A stretch of DNA of 64,000 nt from Saliterribacillus persicus (GCF_003337485.1 NZ_QPJJ01000001.1:429385-493384); one strand, 5' to 3'; shown: positions 16,885 to 26,411, counted from the stretch's first letter. Translations and numbers: made by a program. The notes: generated by a model not told the origin, from the letters alone.

Positions 16885-18327
16885 TCACAGTATAGGAGAA
16901 ATTAATCGTGCTAATGATTCTTTAAAACGAATCCATAGCGAACGTTGCTTGTAGAGTGCAAATGTTAATTCAGATACATATTCCATATCTTTTTCAAATT
17001 CATCAACTAACATTTCTACTAATGTCTCATTATATAAAAATGCGTTAACCTCAAAATTAAGACGAAAGCTTCTTACATCTATATTAGCCGTTCCAACTGA
17101 AGCTATTTTTCCATCTACTACAATCGTTTTGGCATGTAAGAAACCATTTTGATAGATATACACGGTAGCACCGGCACTTAAAAGATCTCCTACGTAAGAA
17201 TATGTTGCCCAATATACAAATGGATGATCTGGTTTATTTGGGATCATGATGCGAACGTCTATTCCTGATAAACTAGCAATCTTCAGTGCGTCTAATAGGC
17301 TTTCATCCGGTATAAAATAAGGCGTTTGAATAAACACGTATTTTTTAGCTGACATGATCATTTTTATGTAGCCATGCTTAATCTGTTCCCATTCTGAATC
17401 TGGTCCACTAGAAACAATTTGCATGCCGACTGTCCCTGCTGGTTCTGCTTGATAATAGCGTTCATCATATACAATGTCATTGCGTGATGCTTGGTTCCAG
17501 TCCAAAATAAATCGAGTTTGCAAGTGCAATACTGCACTCCCTGTTATGCGTAAATGTGTGTCACGCCAATATCCAAACTTCTTTTTATATCCGAGATATT
17601 CATCACCTATGTTAAATCCACCGATATAACCTACTTTACCATCAATGACAGCAATCTTACGGTGGTTACGGTGGTTAATTTTAAGGTTAACCTTCGGAAT
17701 TAATGGCGGGAAAAAGGAGTCCACATCTGCTCCTGCATCGCGCATCAATCGGATTATTTTTTTACTTATAGTTCTTGATCCCATATCATCATACAAGACT
17801 TTTACCTGAACGCCTTCTTTTGCTTTCTTAGCAACCATCTGCGCTACTCGTTGCCCTAAAGAGTCATCACGAATTGTATAATAAAGTAAATGAATATGGT
17901 CAGTTGCCTTATCCATATCCTTCAATAATTCATTAAATTTTTTCTTGCCATCTGTGAAAACATCAACCTTATTATCTTGCGTAATTAGAGCGTCATTATT
18001 ACGTAGATGCAAATAAAAAATATCCTTGTACGGGAGCATTTGCTCATCTGAAATTTGGTACTTCCCGTGTTCCATTTCTCTTAGTTGATGCTGAACAGCA
18101 GTTTTTACACCTAGCTTACTTTTCGTGTCCCAGGTAAAAATTGATTTATTACTTAATTTCCTTCCAAACACGAGATATAAAATAAAGCCGGCTACTGGAA
18201 TAAATAATAAAACCATCAACCAAGCCCATGTAGCTGTTGGATTTCTTCTTTCTAAAAATACAATTGCAAAAGCTAATACAATATTAAAAAATATAATAAA
18301 GCCTAATAAATAAGGAGTAATATCCAA
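16885..18327 (-). CDS. cls: Cardiolipin synthase
   Basis: Membrane phospholipase-D-type enzyme that joins two phosphatidylglycerols into cardiolipin. 480 residues: two N-terminal membrane helices (about 3-25 and 33-55, the latter with FGRKLSNK after it), then two PLD domains with HKD motifs HRNHRKIAVIDGK near 210 and HAKTIVVDGKIASVGTAN near 390. The frame is open up to 18375, but GAGAGGGGG is placed for the TTG start at 18327 (Met-Asp-Ile-Thr-Pro-Tyr). Length and domain order match cls/ywnE types. Cardiolipin increase is a usual salt-stress response, which fits the inferred habitat. Confidence 0.95.
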   Translation of the reverse strand: MDITPYLLGFIIFFNIVLAFAIVFLERRNPTATWAWLMVLLFIPVAGFILYLVFGRKLSNKSIFTWDTKSKLGVKTAVQHQLREMEHGKYQISDEQMLPYKDIFYLHLRNNDALITQDNKVDVFTDGKKKFNELLKDMDKATDHIHLLYYTIRDDSLGQRVAQMVAKKAKEGVQVKVLYDDMGSRTISKKIIRLMRDAGADVDSFFPPLIPKVNLKINHRNHRKIAVIDGKVGYIGGFNIGDEYLGYKKKFGYWRDTHLRITGSAVLHLQTRFILDWNQASRNDIVYDERYYQAEPAGTVGMQIVSSGPDSEWEQIKHGYIKMIMSAKKYVFIQTPYFIPDESLLDALKIASLSGIDVRIMIPNKPDHPFVYWATYSYVGDLLSAGATVYIYQNGFLHAKTIVVDGKIASVGTANIDVRSFRLNFEVNAFLYNETLVEMLVDEFEKDMEYVSELTFALYKQRSLWIRFKESLARLISPIL

Positions 18328-18437
18328 ATTTCTTCCCCCTCTCTTACATTCTACTGTTCTATCAATATAGCACACTTCTCATGGAAAAGCGTGCTATGTG
18401 AACAAGTCTATTCTGTTGATAGAATACGTCTCATCCC

Positions 18438-18899
18438 TTAATCAATTTCTATTCGCTTTGTATTTTTTTCTGATTTTTCTCCTTTGATATAGAGTACCCC
18501 ATTTTCATAATTAGCATGCACAGTTTCAGTATTTGCTGTAAAAGGTAATCTTATTTTTCTTGTTGCTTCCTCCATTTTTCTTTCGCGTTTATGATAGTGA
18601 TACGTTTCATCATATTGATTGGTTTCCTCTTTATGCAAAACTACAATATTTATTTCCTCGTCTAAAACTTCTAGATTAATTTGTTTCTTTTCAATCCCAG
18701 GTAGATAAGCTTTTACTAGCCATTCATCCTCTGTATCTAAAATATCTACAGGCATATCAAGTGCTGCAAACGATTGTTTAAAAAACTCATCAACAGATTG
18801 CAGAATTTTAGTTGGATCCTGCCTTCTAAGGTGATCTATCTTTTCTTGAAATTGTTCCTTTTTACTTTTATTTTCTTTCTCAGAAAAATTTTGACTCAC
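18438..18899 (-). CDS. Small heat-shock protein, Hsp20/alpha-crystallin family
   Basis: ATP-independent chaperone-like protein of 153 residues. The alpha-crystallin domain spans about residues 55-150: MPVDILDTEDEWLVKAYLPG, then EVLDEEINI, HKRERKMEEATRKIRLPF and the conserved ANYENGVLYI near the end (the A-x-x-x-n-GvL motif). The N-terminal 40 residues are charged (SEKENKSKKEQF). The frame is open to 19025, but GAGGAG (on the minus strand, ending about 18910) fits the GTG at 18899 as start; the longer frame would add 42 residues of AT-rich, non-typical sequence. Resembles B. subtilis CotM/YocM types. Single gene divergent to the S-box unit. Confidence 0.88.
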   Translation of the reverse strand: MSQNFSEKENKSKKEQFQEKIDHLRRQDPTKILQSVDEFFKQSFAALDMPVDILDTEDEWLVKAYLPGIEKKQINLEVLDEEINIVVLHKEETNQYDETYHYHKRERKMEEATRKIRLPFTANTETVHANYENGVLYIKGEKSEKNTKRIEID

Positions 18900-19083
18900 A
18901 ACAATCACTCTCCTCATCTCTTTTATAATTACGATATGTTGGAATAGAAAAATTGAATAGGCACTTAATTTTTTGGAATTTTTTAAAATAAATTTAACCC
19001 CGCTATCAATAGGGTTTTCGTGCATATTTTTAGAATAATATCCTTTATTTACAAAAAATTGAAAAATAATTGTTAATAAAGGA

Positions 19084-19112
19084 TTGACTTCCCAACTTTA
19101 ATGCCATATAAT
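19084..19112 (+). promoter_or_regulatory. SigA promoter of the S-box transcript
   Basis: TTGACT (19084-19089), 17-nt spacer, TATAAT (19107-19112). Transcription would begin about 19120, shortly before the SAM aptamer. Confidence 0.88.
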
Positions 19113-19138
19113 CCATACTAAGAAAACTTAATCGCATA

Positions 19139-19246
19139 TCTCTTATCAAGAGTGGCAGAGGGAATAGGCCCTATGAAGCCCGGCAACCGTCAATTTTATT
19201 GAAAAGGTGCTAAATCCTACAGGTTAATAGCCTGGTAGATAAGAGG
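19139..19246 (+). ncRNA. SAM-I riboswitch (S-box) aptamer
   Basis: Shows the S-box core: TCTTATCAAGAGTGGCAGAG, GGGA, GGCCCTATGAAGCCCGGCAA, GGTGCTAAATCC and the closing GATAAGAGGA that pairs with CTCTTATC to form P1. It binds S-adenosylmethionine and, when bound, allows the downstream terminator to form, shutting off the sulfhydrylase gene. Confidence 0.96.
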
Positions 19247-19263
19247 AGGAAATGATACATACA

Positions 19264-19293
19264 ACCCTCTTCTTACATAGAAGAGGGTTTTTT
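19264..19293 (+). terminator. S-box-controlled terminator
   Basis: ACCCTCTTC-TTACATA-GAAGAGGGT followed by TTTTTG. Its left side can instead pair upstream with the P1 strand GATAAGAGGAGGA, giving the antiterminator when SAM is low. Confidence 0.92.
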
Positions 19294-19343
19294 GTTTTCT
19301 CTTGATTAGAGACGTGTAAAAACTTTATTAGGAGGCTTTTATT

Positions 19344-21065
19344 ATGACAAAATCTTTTCAATTTCCAGGAGTAGAAACAACATTACTACACGGTGGACAG
19401 GAACCAGATCCAACAACGGGATCTCGCGCAGTACCTATTTATCAAACAACCTCTTATGTTTTTCGCGACACAGAACATGCTCAAAACCTTTTTGCTTTAG
19501 CAGAACTAGGTAACATTTATTCAAGAATTATGAATCCAACTGTAGATGCTTTTGAACAACGCATCGCGTTACTTGAAGATGGGGTAGCTGCTGTTGCAAC
19601 AGCTTCAGGTGCTTCAGCTATTACTCTAGCAATCTTAAACTTAGCGAATGCTGGGGACGAGATCCTTGCTGATAGTAATTTATACGGAGGAACTTTTAAC
19701 TTATTTAACAAAACACTTCCAAAATACGGAATTGATGTAAAATTCGTCGACGGAACTGATCCTGAAAACTTCCGAAATGCAATTACACCAAAAACAAAGG
19801 CTATATTTGGTGAAACTATTACGAATCCAAGCTTGAATGTATTCGACCTTGAAAAAGTAGCAGATATCGCTCACGAAAGTGGAATTCCAGTAATTATCGA
19901 TAACACTTTTGCTACACCTTATGCTTGTAAGCCAATTACATGGGGCGCTGACATTGTCGTTCATTCTGCAACGAAATGGATCGGTGGACACGGAACTTCT
20001 ATTGGAGGAGTTGTTGTAGACAGCGGTAAGTTTAATTGGAATAGCGAACGCTTCCCAGGCTTTACAGAGCCAGATGATTCTTATAATGGCATTCGATTTG
20101 GAATTGATATTGGACCACCAGCATTTGCGATTAAATTACGTGTGCAAGGGTTACGTGATATTGGCGCATGCCTAAGTCCACAAAATGCATTCAACTTTTT
20201 ACAGGGCTTAGAAACATTGAATTTACGTGTAGAGCGACACACTGAAAATGCGAAATCTATTGTTCAATATTTGGAGAACCACCCTCAAGTGGAATGGGTA
20301 TCACACCCTAGCACAGAGGATCACCCTTCTCATGCACTTGCTCAAAAATACTTAAATGGACATTATGGCGCCATTGTAGTATTTGGCATCAAAGGCGGAA
20401 GAGACGCTGGACGCAAAGTAATCGATAATGTTAATTTGTGGTCACACGTAGCAAACGTTGGAGACGCAAAATCATTAATCATTCACCCTGCCTCTACTAC
20501 ACATCAGCAGTTAAATGCGGATGAGCTAAAGAGCAGTGGTGTAACAGAAGAATTAATTCGTTTATCTGTAGGTCTTGAATCAGTTGAAGATACAATAAAT
20601 GATCTAGACCAAGCAATTGCAATTGCTACTGACACAGAACCAACTATCCGTGTTTCTTCAGAACAAGCAATCAGCTGGGCTTTAGCTTCTTCTTTTGCAA
20701 GAGAAGATGGTGGAATCCGCCCGAAAACTATCGTTGTAGCAGGTTACAAAGAAGAAAAAGCAGAAGCAGTTAGCAAGCTTCAAAAAGCAGGATTTCAAAT
20801 CATCCCATTAAGTAATGCGGATAATCAACTTTATGGTGCGCAATCAGTCTCTTCTATCAATGAAATAGAAGGCCCTGTAGATGTTTTATATATTGTAGAT
20901 CCAAAAGAAGTATCAAATGAAGCAATTGAAAAAGCAAGTATTGTATGGGCAAACACAGATCAAGATGTTTCTACTATTAAAAACCATACAGAAGGACAAG
21001 GGAAAATCTTTGTAGAGGATCGCTGTCCATTTAAAGAATTTGACCGTTTGCGTCAAAATTACTAG
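19344..21065 (+). CDS. metY: O-acetylhomoserine sulfhydrylase (MetY type) fused to a CoA-binding-like domain
   Basis: PLP enzyme of the Cys/Met metabolism family that makes homocysteine from O-acetylhomoserine and sulfide, in methionine synthesis. Residues 1 to about 430 are a full MetY: ETTLLHGGQEPDPTTGSRAV at the start, SGASAITLAILN, and the PLP lysine in HSATKWIGGHGTSIGG. The gene does not stop there: residues about 431-573 form an extra domain, PKTIVVAGYKEEKAEAVSKL, GFQIIPLS, PVDVLYIVDP and ending VEDRCPFKEF, which reads like the CoA_binding_2 fold with its DRCP tail. MetY enzymes are usually near 430 residues. Controlled by the SAM riboswitch upstream. The role of the extra domain is not known. 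Confidence 0.9.
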   Translation: MTKSFQFPGVETTLLHGGQEPDPTTGSRAVPIYQTTSYVFRDTEHAQNLFALAELGNIYSRIMNPTVDAFEQRIALLEDGVAAVATASGASAITLAILNLANAGDEILADSNLYGGTFNLFNKTLPKYGIDVKFVDGTDPENFRNAITPKTKAIFGETITNPSLNVFDLEKVADIAHESGIPVIIDNTFATPYACKPITWGADIVVHSATKWIGGHGTSIGGVVVDSGKFNWNSERFPGFTEPDDSYNGIRFGIDIGPPAFAIKLRVQGLRDIGACLSPQNAFNFLQGLETLNLRVERHTENAKSIVQYLENHPQVEWVSHPSTEDHPSHALAQKYLNGHYGAIVVFGIKGGRDAGRKVIDNVNLWSHVANVGDAKSLIIHPASTTHQQLNADELKSSGVTEELIRLSVGLESVEDTINDLDQAIAIATDTEPTIRVSSEQAISWALASSFAREDGGIRPKTIVVAGYKEEKAEAVSKLQKAGFQIIPLSNADNQLYGAQSVSSINEIEGPVDVLYIVDPKEVSNEAIEKASIVWANTDQDVSTIKNHTEGQGKIFVEDRCPFKEFDRLRQNY

Positions 21066-21109
21066 GCAAGACTTAATTATTGTTATTATCTCCCCAAGAT
21101 AATATAAAT

Positions 21110-21141
21110 GAAGCCGCTCTGATTTTCAGGGCGGCTTTTTC
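21110..21141 (+). terminator. Terminator after metY
   Basis: GC-rich stem AAGCCGCtCTGA / TCAGggCGGCTT with a TTTT loop and TTTTTC tail. Confidence 0.88.
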
Positions 21142-21304
21142 ATCTTTATATTTTACTTCTATCTTATACATGATAAAATACAAGCAGTTTCCCTAAATAA
21201 TTATCGGCGTAGACGAATAAGTATAATACTGCGTATTAAAATGATTAATATATTAGAAAATAGGGTAAATCAACATAGACTATAAACGTGTAGGTGTATA
21301 TAAA

Positions 21305-22249
21305 ATGAAGGGCAATAAAGCAGTAATTATTATCCTAGCAAGTTTAGTGATTTTCATTGTGATGGTTAGTTATGTCGCTGCAATTTTCGAAGAACCGACA
21401 CAAACAACCGAAAATGTTAGACCTATTGCAGAAGAAGAACAAAGAGTTGAAGAAGAGTTAGCAGAAAATGAAGAAGATGAAACTGATGAAGAGGAAGAAG
21501 GCTTTTCACAGGATTTTCGCGAAACAGTAAAGGACGTAGTAGAAGGTGCCTTAAATATATTTAAAAAAGAGACGCATATAGTTGCTGTTGGTGATTCCTT
21601 AACACAAGGAGTTGGTGACGAAACAGGAAATGCAGGTTATATTGGTATTTTAGAAGACCGTCTAGTAGATAATGACTTTAAGGTAAGCTTTGAAAACTAT
21701 GGAGTTAGAGGAAATCAGACGAAACACCTCATTAAACGTTTAGAAGAAAATGAAGACTTAAGATCTTCTTTAGAAAATGCGGACGTCGTTCTCCTTACTA
21801 TTGGTGCAAATGATATTATGCGAATTATGAGAGATAATTTCACTAATTTAACTGAGGAACCCTTTATGGCGGACCGGGATGATTACGAAGTTAGAATGAG
21901 CACCATTTTAGAAATAATTACGGAATTGCAACCTGAAGCAGATATCTACCTCTTAGGTTTTTTTAATCCTTTCGAGAAATACTTTGGTGATATTCCAGCT
22001 TTAAATGAAATCATGATCAGGTGGAATGACTCTAGTAAGCGTGTAGCAGAATCTTTTGAACAGGTGACCTTCATTCCGATGAAGGATATTTATAAAAATC
22101 GTGAAGGTAACTTTTTCGCAGAGGATTATATCCATCCAAATCGTGAGGGATATGTAATTATAGCAAATCGAGTCCAATCATACATGCAAGCAGCTCTAGA
22201 GGAAGATGAAAATGAAGAGGAAGCTGAACAAGACCAAGATGAAGAATAG
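21305..22249 (+). CDS. ypmR: Membrane-anchored SGNH/GDSL lipase-esterase (YpmR type)
   Basis: Extracytoplasmic SGNH hydrolase, probably an acyl- or acetyl-esterase acting on a cell-envelope substrate. 314 residues: an uncleaved N-terminal membrane helix (about 6-27), a long highly acidic linker (about 30-65, many Glu), then the catalytic domain with block I GDSLTQGVG near 97, block II Gly in YGVRGNQT, block III GANDI, and block V DYIHPNREGY near 277. The C-terminus is again acidic (EEDENEEEAEQDQDEE). The ribosome site AGGTGT is modest. Forms a pair with the next gene, as ypmR-ypmS do in B. subtilis. Acidic linkers fit a halotolerant host. Confidence 0.87.
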   Translation: MKGNKAVIIILASLVIFIVMVSYVAAIFEEPTQTTENVRPIAEEEQRVEEELAENEEDETDEEEEGFSQDFRETVKDVVEGALNIFKKETHIVAVGDSLTQGVGDETGNAGYIGILEDRLVDNDFKVSFENYGVRGNQTKHLIKRLEENEDLRSSLENADVVLLTIGANDIMRIMRDNFTNLTEEPFMADRDDYEVRMSTILEIITELQPEADIYLLGFFNPFEKYFGDIPALNEIMIRWNDSSKRVAESFEQVTFIPMKDIYKNREGNFFAEDYIHPNREGYVIIANRVQSYMQAALEEDENEEEAEQDQDEE

Positions 22250-22273
22250 ACTTAAATGAAAAGGTGACAACAT

Positions 22274-22873
22274 ATGAAAATTGAAAAGAATTGGAAAGCA
22301 TTTTTTATTGCATTATTAGGTTTCAATGTATTATTTTTATTATCCGTAATGCTTTTTATCTTTTGGCCAACTTCAGAGGTTGAACCACCTGAAAAAGAAT
22401 TTATTGAAGAAGAAGAAGGAGCAGAATTTACGATTAATTCGAGTAAAGAGAATTTGACAGAACTCGTAAATGCCTATATTGATAAATTACTTAAAGATGA
22501 TGAAGATAAATATCGTGTAAGCTTTGAGGATCAAGTACATGTCACGGGCACTATTGATGCCTTTATGACAGAGGTACCAATAAGCATCAGTCTCACACCA
22601 ATTGTACAAGAAAATGGAGATATTATATTACAAACAGAGGATATGTCCTTAGGGCTGTTAAACCTTCCAAACAATAAAATTTTAGAATACGTCAACAACC
22701 GTGTGGACCCACCAGAATGGCTCGTCATTAACCCAAAAGAAGAAAATATTTATATCGCCGTCACCCAAATGGAAATCAAAAGCAACTTCAAAATACGCGC
22801 ACAACAAATCGACCTAGAAAATAACAACATTTCTTTCCGCATCAAAGTACCAAATCAATCACTCGGGTTGTAG
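22274..22873 (+). CDS. ypmS: YpmS family protein (DUF2140)
   Basis: 199-residue protein with one N-terminal membrane helix (about 10-32) and an extracytoplasmic domain; NWKAFFIALLGFN, ELVNAYIDKLLKD, PISISLTP, NLPNNKILEYV and FRIKVPNQSLGL are the YpmS/DUF2140 pattern. The molecular role is unknown. An AAAGGTGACAAC ribosome site lies 24 nt behind the esterase gene, with which it is cotranscribed. A GC-rich terminator starts inside its stop region. Confidence 0.87.
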   Translation: MKIEKNWKAFFIALLGFNVLFLLSVMLFIFWPTSEVEPPEKEFIEEEEGAEFTINSSKENLTELVNAYIDKLLKDDEDKYRVSFEDQVHVTGTIDAFMTEVPISISLTPIVQENGDIILQTEDMSLGLLNLPNNKILEYVNNRVDPPEWLVINPKEENIYIAVTQMEIKSNFKIRAQQIDLENNNISFRIKVPNQSLGL

Positions 22874-22902
22874 GGGGTGGTGCCTGTCACCCCCCGTTTT
22901 TT
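22873..22902 (+). terminator. Terminator after ypmS, overlapping the liaR 3' end
   Basis: GGGGGTG-GTGCCTGT-CACCCCC followed by CGTTTTTT. The right arm and T-run are also the last codons of the convergent liaR gene (Thr-Lys-Asn-Gly-Gly-stop). The GGTGCCTGTCACC core is a motif seen again and again in Bacillaceae intergenic DNA. Confidence 0.85.
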
Positions 22903-23537
22903 GTCGAACCAACGAGGCCGTGCTGATACGCGTAAACGGCTGCTTGAGTCCTGTCTTGAACTTCTAGTTTGCTGAGAATGTTGGAGACGTGTACTTTGGT
23001 TGTTTTTAGGGCGATGAATAATTGGTCTGCTATTTCTTGGTTTGTTTTGCCTTCTGCGATTAGGAGTAATATTTCATTCTCTCGGTTCGTAAGTGTGTCA
23101 TGAAGTACCAAATCTGATTGTTTACGCATTTTTGCCATTACTTTTGAGGTTACCTCTTTTTCAAAAACTTGCTCCCCTACATGTGTATCGCGGATAGCCT
23201 TTGCAATTTTGTCTGCTTTTGAGGTTTTTAAAATATAGCTAGTCGCTCCCGCTTCTATTGCAGGATACACCTTATCATCATCAATAAAGCTAGTAACAAT
23301 TAAGATTTTTGCTTCTGGCCAAGACTTCATGATTTGTCTGGTTGCTTCAATCCCGTCCATCTCTTCCATTACCAAATCCATTAAAATTACGTCCGGACGC
23401 ATTTCTAAAGCAAGTTCTACCGCTTTTTTCCCATTATCCGCTTCTGCAACTACTTCGATGTCAGGCTGGGTTGCTAAATATGCACTTACTCCGATACGGA
23501 CCATTTCATGATCATCTACAAATAATACACTAATCAT
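22887..23537 (-). CDS. liaR: Two-component response regulator LiaR
   Basis: NarL/LuxR-type response regulator of the cell-envelope stress (bacitracin, lantibiotic, daptomycin) system. 216 residues: receiver domain 1-120 with DDHEMVRIG, phospho-acceptor Asp in [13 protein letters not shown] near 54, Lys in ILKTSKADK near 104; LuxR helix-turn-helix 150-212 with [20 protein letters not shown]. The start used is the ATG at 23537, which overlaps the liaS stop (ATGATTAG) as is usual for coupled genes; an in-frame upstream ATG at 23549 is possible but less likely. Last gene of the lia operon. Confidence 0.95.
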   Translation of the reverse strand: MISVLFVDDHEMVRIGVSAYLATQPDIEVVAEADNGKKAVELALEMRPDVILMDLVMEEMDGIEATRQIMKSWPEAKILIVTSFIDDDKVYPAIEAGATSYILKTSKADKIAKAIRDTHVGEQVFEKEVTSKVMAKMRKQSDLVLHDTLTNRENEILLLIAEGKTNQEIADQLFIALKTTKVHVSNILSKLEVQDRTQAAVYAYQHGLVGSTKNGG

Positions 23538-24570
23538 TATTCTCACCATCTTCGTTTATAATTGGCACGCGTACTTCAAGCCTTGTACCTTCATTTGGAA
23601 TACTCACAATTCTAAAATTAGCCCCTAATTCTCCCGCTCTTTCCTTCATATTAAGAAGGCCGTATGCACCAGAGTGTTCTTCTTTTGCATCAAATCCTAT
23701 ACCATCGTCCTCTATTTTCAAAATTACAAATCCATCTCGATTTAATAAAAGAACGTTTAATGTATCAGCTTTCGCATGTCTTAATGTATTTGAAATCGAT
23801 TCCTGCAATATTCTAAATAAATGATCCTCCACGCCTTTATTCACTTTTACTTTTTCCAGCTTCCATGTAATGGAAAGTGGCACTTTGGCTGTTAGCTCCT
23901 CCAAGAGTTGCTCCATTCCCTCTGATAACGTCTTATCCTTTAAAGCAATTGGTCGTAAATGTAATAACAAAGCCCTCATTTCGAGCTGGGCCTGCTGAAT
24001 AATGGTTTCGATTTGTAATAACTGCTTTTGAAGCATTCCTTCTTTCGCTTTTTCCGATGCATTTAAGGCAGAAACAAGCATGGAAGCTGCAAATAGTTCC
24101 TGACTAACTGAATCATGTAGCTCACGAGCAAGACGATTCCGTTCATCTGAAATAACTTGATCAATTTTTTCTTGTTGATTTTCTGTTCTTTCTTTAATTA
24201 GGCGTTGTGACCTTTGGGTTTGTTCTTGCATATAGGATTGAAGTGATTTTATCTTTTCCATCAAGCCAGCCATATCATCGTATGGCTGTTCATCTAATAA
24301 AGATTGACTTTTTCTGAGCCGATCAACGGTTTCTTCTAAAAAGGCCATTCGGTTACTCCAATAAAGCGACACCCCTATTCCAACGCTTAATCCGAAAACC
24401 ATCGTCACAGATGGAGCCAATGCAATAAAAGGCATCCCCCATATTTTTCTCGTCCAAAATAGCTGCCAATTATCCAATGGATAGGCTACAAAAACGAGGG
24501 CATACAAAATAATCATTAATAGAATGGATAAGAAAAAGCCAAAAACAATCGCACGAGAATATAATTTCAT
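23530..24570 (-). CDS. liaS: Sensor histidine kinase LiaS
   Basis: Membrane kinase that phosphorylates LiaR. 346 residues: two membrane helices (about 6-28 and 47-70) with a short outside loop, a linker with a coiled coil, HisKA_3 dimerisation domain with the phospho-acceptor His in [18 protein letters not shown] near 150, and an HATPase domain with N-box [12 protein letters not shown] and G-box DDGIGFD. It overlaps liaF by 4 nt and liaR by 8 nt, so the three are translationally coupled. The short sensor loop fits the intramembrane-sensing class, with LiaF as the inhibitor. Confidence 0.95.
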   Translation of the reverse strand: MKLYSRAIVFGFFLSILLMIILYALVFVAYPLDNWQLFWTRKIWGMPFIALAPSVTMVFGLSVGIGVSLYWSNRMAFLEETVDRLRKSQSLLDEQPYDDMAGLMEKIKSLQSYMQEQTQRSQRLIKERTENQQEKIDQVISDERNRLARELHDSVSQELFAASMLVSALNASEKAKEGMLQKQLLQIETIIQQAQLEMRALLLHLRPIALKDKTLSEGMEQLLEELTAKVPLSITWKLEKVKVNKGVEDHLFRILQESISNTLRHAKADTLNVLLLNRDGFVILKIEDDGIGFDAKEEHSGAYGLLNMKERAGELGANFRIVSIPNEGTRLEVRVPIINEDGENND

Positions 24571-25286
24571 CCCCGCTTCACCTCCAACTTACCGACAATC
24601 ATAGAGGTGAAGATTTTAATCTTTTTCTGTGATTCTATATAATCTTTCGATTGAAACTCGATTGTTCGATTAAACGCATGCTCCTCGTGGTGCTCAAAAA
24701 CAGAGATTGCACCATACATCACGTTATGCTGGATAACGACTTCGACGTCGTAGGGCACAATAACTTTCACATTTCCAACCACATTACGAATTAGCATCAT
24801 CGCTTCTTGCTTTGGCAAAACCGTGTAGTTTAAGTCAATTACAACATCCCCAATAATGCCCTGAACATTCATATCCTGCCATGCAAAGGATTCTTCGTTC
24901 GTTCTAAATTTATGAAACCAACTGTTTTGACTGATTTTTTCCTTTACTACTGTTTGCTCTTTATTATCTGTAAGTAAATGATTTGCATCATTTTGTTCTT
25001 TTTTCCCTTTATACCACTGATAAATAAAATAAATAACAATAATAAATATAAACAAGCGAATTGCGAATGTATTTAACAAAAAAAGAAGAATTGCTACAAT
25101 ACCACCCCAGAAAAATGTTTTCCCAGATGTTTTATAGTAACTTCTTTTTCCAAAATAGATCGCTACAATTGCTAGTATCAATACAAAAAGAAGACCAGTA
25201 TCGATAAAAATAACTTCGATTACAAATAAAGCAATAGCAATAATCAGCAATAACTGTATCAAATCGGTTGGATTTTTTTTAAACAT
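24567..25286 (-). CDS. liaF: Lia system inhibitor LiaF
   Basis: Membrane protein that keeps LiaS off in unstressed cells. 239 residues: about four hydrophobic segments in the first 105 residues, then a soluble domain (about 140-239) with the LiaF C-terminal pattern WQDMNVQGIIGDVVIDLNYT, PYDVEVVIQHNVMYG and [14 protein letters not shown]. The frame is open to a TTG at 25316, but AAAGGAGGGCCAGT directly precedes the ATG at 25286, which I take as start. Stop overlaps the liaS start. Confidence 0.93.
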   Translation of the reverse strand: MFKKNPTDLIQLLLIIAIALFVIEVIFIDTGLLFVLILAIVAIYFGKRSYYKTSGKTFFWGGIVAILLFLLNTFAIRLFIFIIVIYFIYQWYKGKKEQNDANHLLTDNKEQTVVKEKISQNSWFHKFRTNEESFAWQDMNVQGIIGDVVIDLNYTVLPKQEAMMLIRNVVGNVKVIVPYDVEVVIQHNVMYGAISVFEHHEEHAFNRTIEFQSKDYIESQKKIKIFTSMIVGKLEVKRG

Positions 25287-25364
25287 ACTGGCCCTCCTTT
25301 TTTTATTTTTATACAAAATGATTGAGTGCAGAAATTTTCTGCACTCCTTTAGATTACCATGTTT

Positions 25365-25994
25365 TTAATTAGAATTAGAAGCCTTTTTTTCTAATGCTGC
25401 AAATCTAGCGTCTAATGTATGCAAACGATAGTCTGATTGGACTTGTTGCTCGATTCTTTCAATGTAGCTTTCTAGTTCTGCAAATTTTGAAGCGCTCTTT
25501 GAAACAAGGTCCGTTTGTAGTACCTTGTTGATACCTTGCTGCGTGCGAGCAACGTTTTCCCTACTCTTCATTTCTAACCTTTTTACATACAAATCCTTCA
25601 GCTTCTGTTTCATTTGTACATATTTTGTTTCTAATCCTTCAATGTCTTTAATGGATTGATCTCGAAGCTTTGACAGGTGCTCTACTCTTGATTCGAATTG
25701 CGAAAGCTCTTGTTGAGCTTCTTCCTGAAGCTGTGCTTCATTTAATTCTTCAGCTAGTTGCATTTGACGCTTGCGTTTTTCAACCATCATTTTTGCTTGG
25801 TTCCATTCTCGGTCAATATCTTGTTTAATTTGATATTGTTTTTCAACCAGATGCTTAATCTTCTTTACTTCTTGCTCACATTCACGAATATATTGATTCA
25901 CGTGCGCAATTGGATTCTTTTGTTCTTTTTGGTCTACTAAGTCATGCAAATCTGCCATTACCGTTTCTTTTAATCTTGAAAATAAGTTTGTCAT
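25365..25994 (-). CDS. liaH: Phage-shock-protein A homologue LiaH
   Basis: PspA/IM30-family cytoplasmic coiled-coil protein that is recruited to damaged membrane. 209 residues, almost all long helices: TNLFSRLKETVMADLHDLVD at the start, DPxN-like QKNPIAHVNQYIRECEQEV, long charged heptads to residue 150, and SKFAELESYIERIEQQV near 180. The ATG at 25994 is correctly spaced from AAAAAGGAG; the ATG two codons earlier is too close. It is the second gene of the operon, following a small membrane protein, the same arrangement as liaI-liaH in B. subtilis. Confidence 0.93.
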   Translation of the reverse strand: MTNLFSRLKETVMADLHDLVDQKEQKNPIAHVNQYIRECEQEVKKIKHLVEKQYQIKQDIDREWNQAKMMVEKRKRQMQLAEELNEAQLQEEAQQELSQFESRVEHLSKLRDQSIKDIEGLETKYVQMKQKLKDLYVKRLEMKSRENVARTQQGINKVLQTDLVSKSASKFAELESYIERIEQQVQSDYRLHTLDARFAALEKKASNSN

Positions 25995-26013
25995 CTTCAT
26001 TCTCCTTTTTTAT

Positions 26014-26340
26014 TTAGATATTTTCCCAATTTAAGTAGTCATCTTGGATGCTTTTGTTTTCTTTTTCTTCTTTCCATTTTTTATAGGTGTAATACAAAAC
26101 AAAGATAGCTGCAACACCTATTAGTGCTGGTATGTTTGAAAGGCTAATTGAAACACCTATCAAAATGATGATCCCCCATAGCACTTTCTTGCCAACCGTT
26201 TCTGCGACTACAAACTTTCTAAGCGCATAATAGGCCACCGCGACACTGATAAGTAGCATAATCATTGGACCAAGATTGGATAATAAAACAATCGAAGCAA
26301 TGATCGCTAAACTGATAAGTAAAAATGTTTTCAATGTCAT
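26014..26340 (-). CDS. liaI: LiaI-like small membrane protein
   Basis: 108-residue membrane protein with three to four hydrophobic stretches (about 5-40 and 57-87) and a charged C-terminal tail YKKWKEEKENKSIQ. In B. subtilis LiaI is the membrane anchor for LiaH; sequence identity in such small hydrophobic proteins is low, so the name rests mainly on position as first gene before liaH and on length. GGAGGGA ribosome site directly before the ATG. A liaG gene is missing from the operon. Confidence 0.75.
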   Translation of the reverse strand: MTLKTFLLISLAIIASIVLLSNLGPMIMLLISVAVAYYALRKFVVAETVGKKVLWGIIILIGVSISLSNIPALIGVAAIFVLYYTYKKWKEEKENKSIQDDYLNWENI

Positions 26341-26359
26341 TCCCTCCTTCCATGACTTA

Positions 26360-26388
26360 ATGATAGCTTGTCCTTAATCTTTAGGTAA
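26360..26388 (-). promoter_or_regulatory. Candidate promoter of the lia operon
   Basis: On the minus strand TTACCT (26388-26383), 17-nt spacer, TATCAT (26365-26360). Weak hexamers fit an activator-dependent promoter. Confidence 0.5.
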
Positions 26389-26411
26389 CGGGCTTAAGCT
26401 GTATTTCACAC

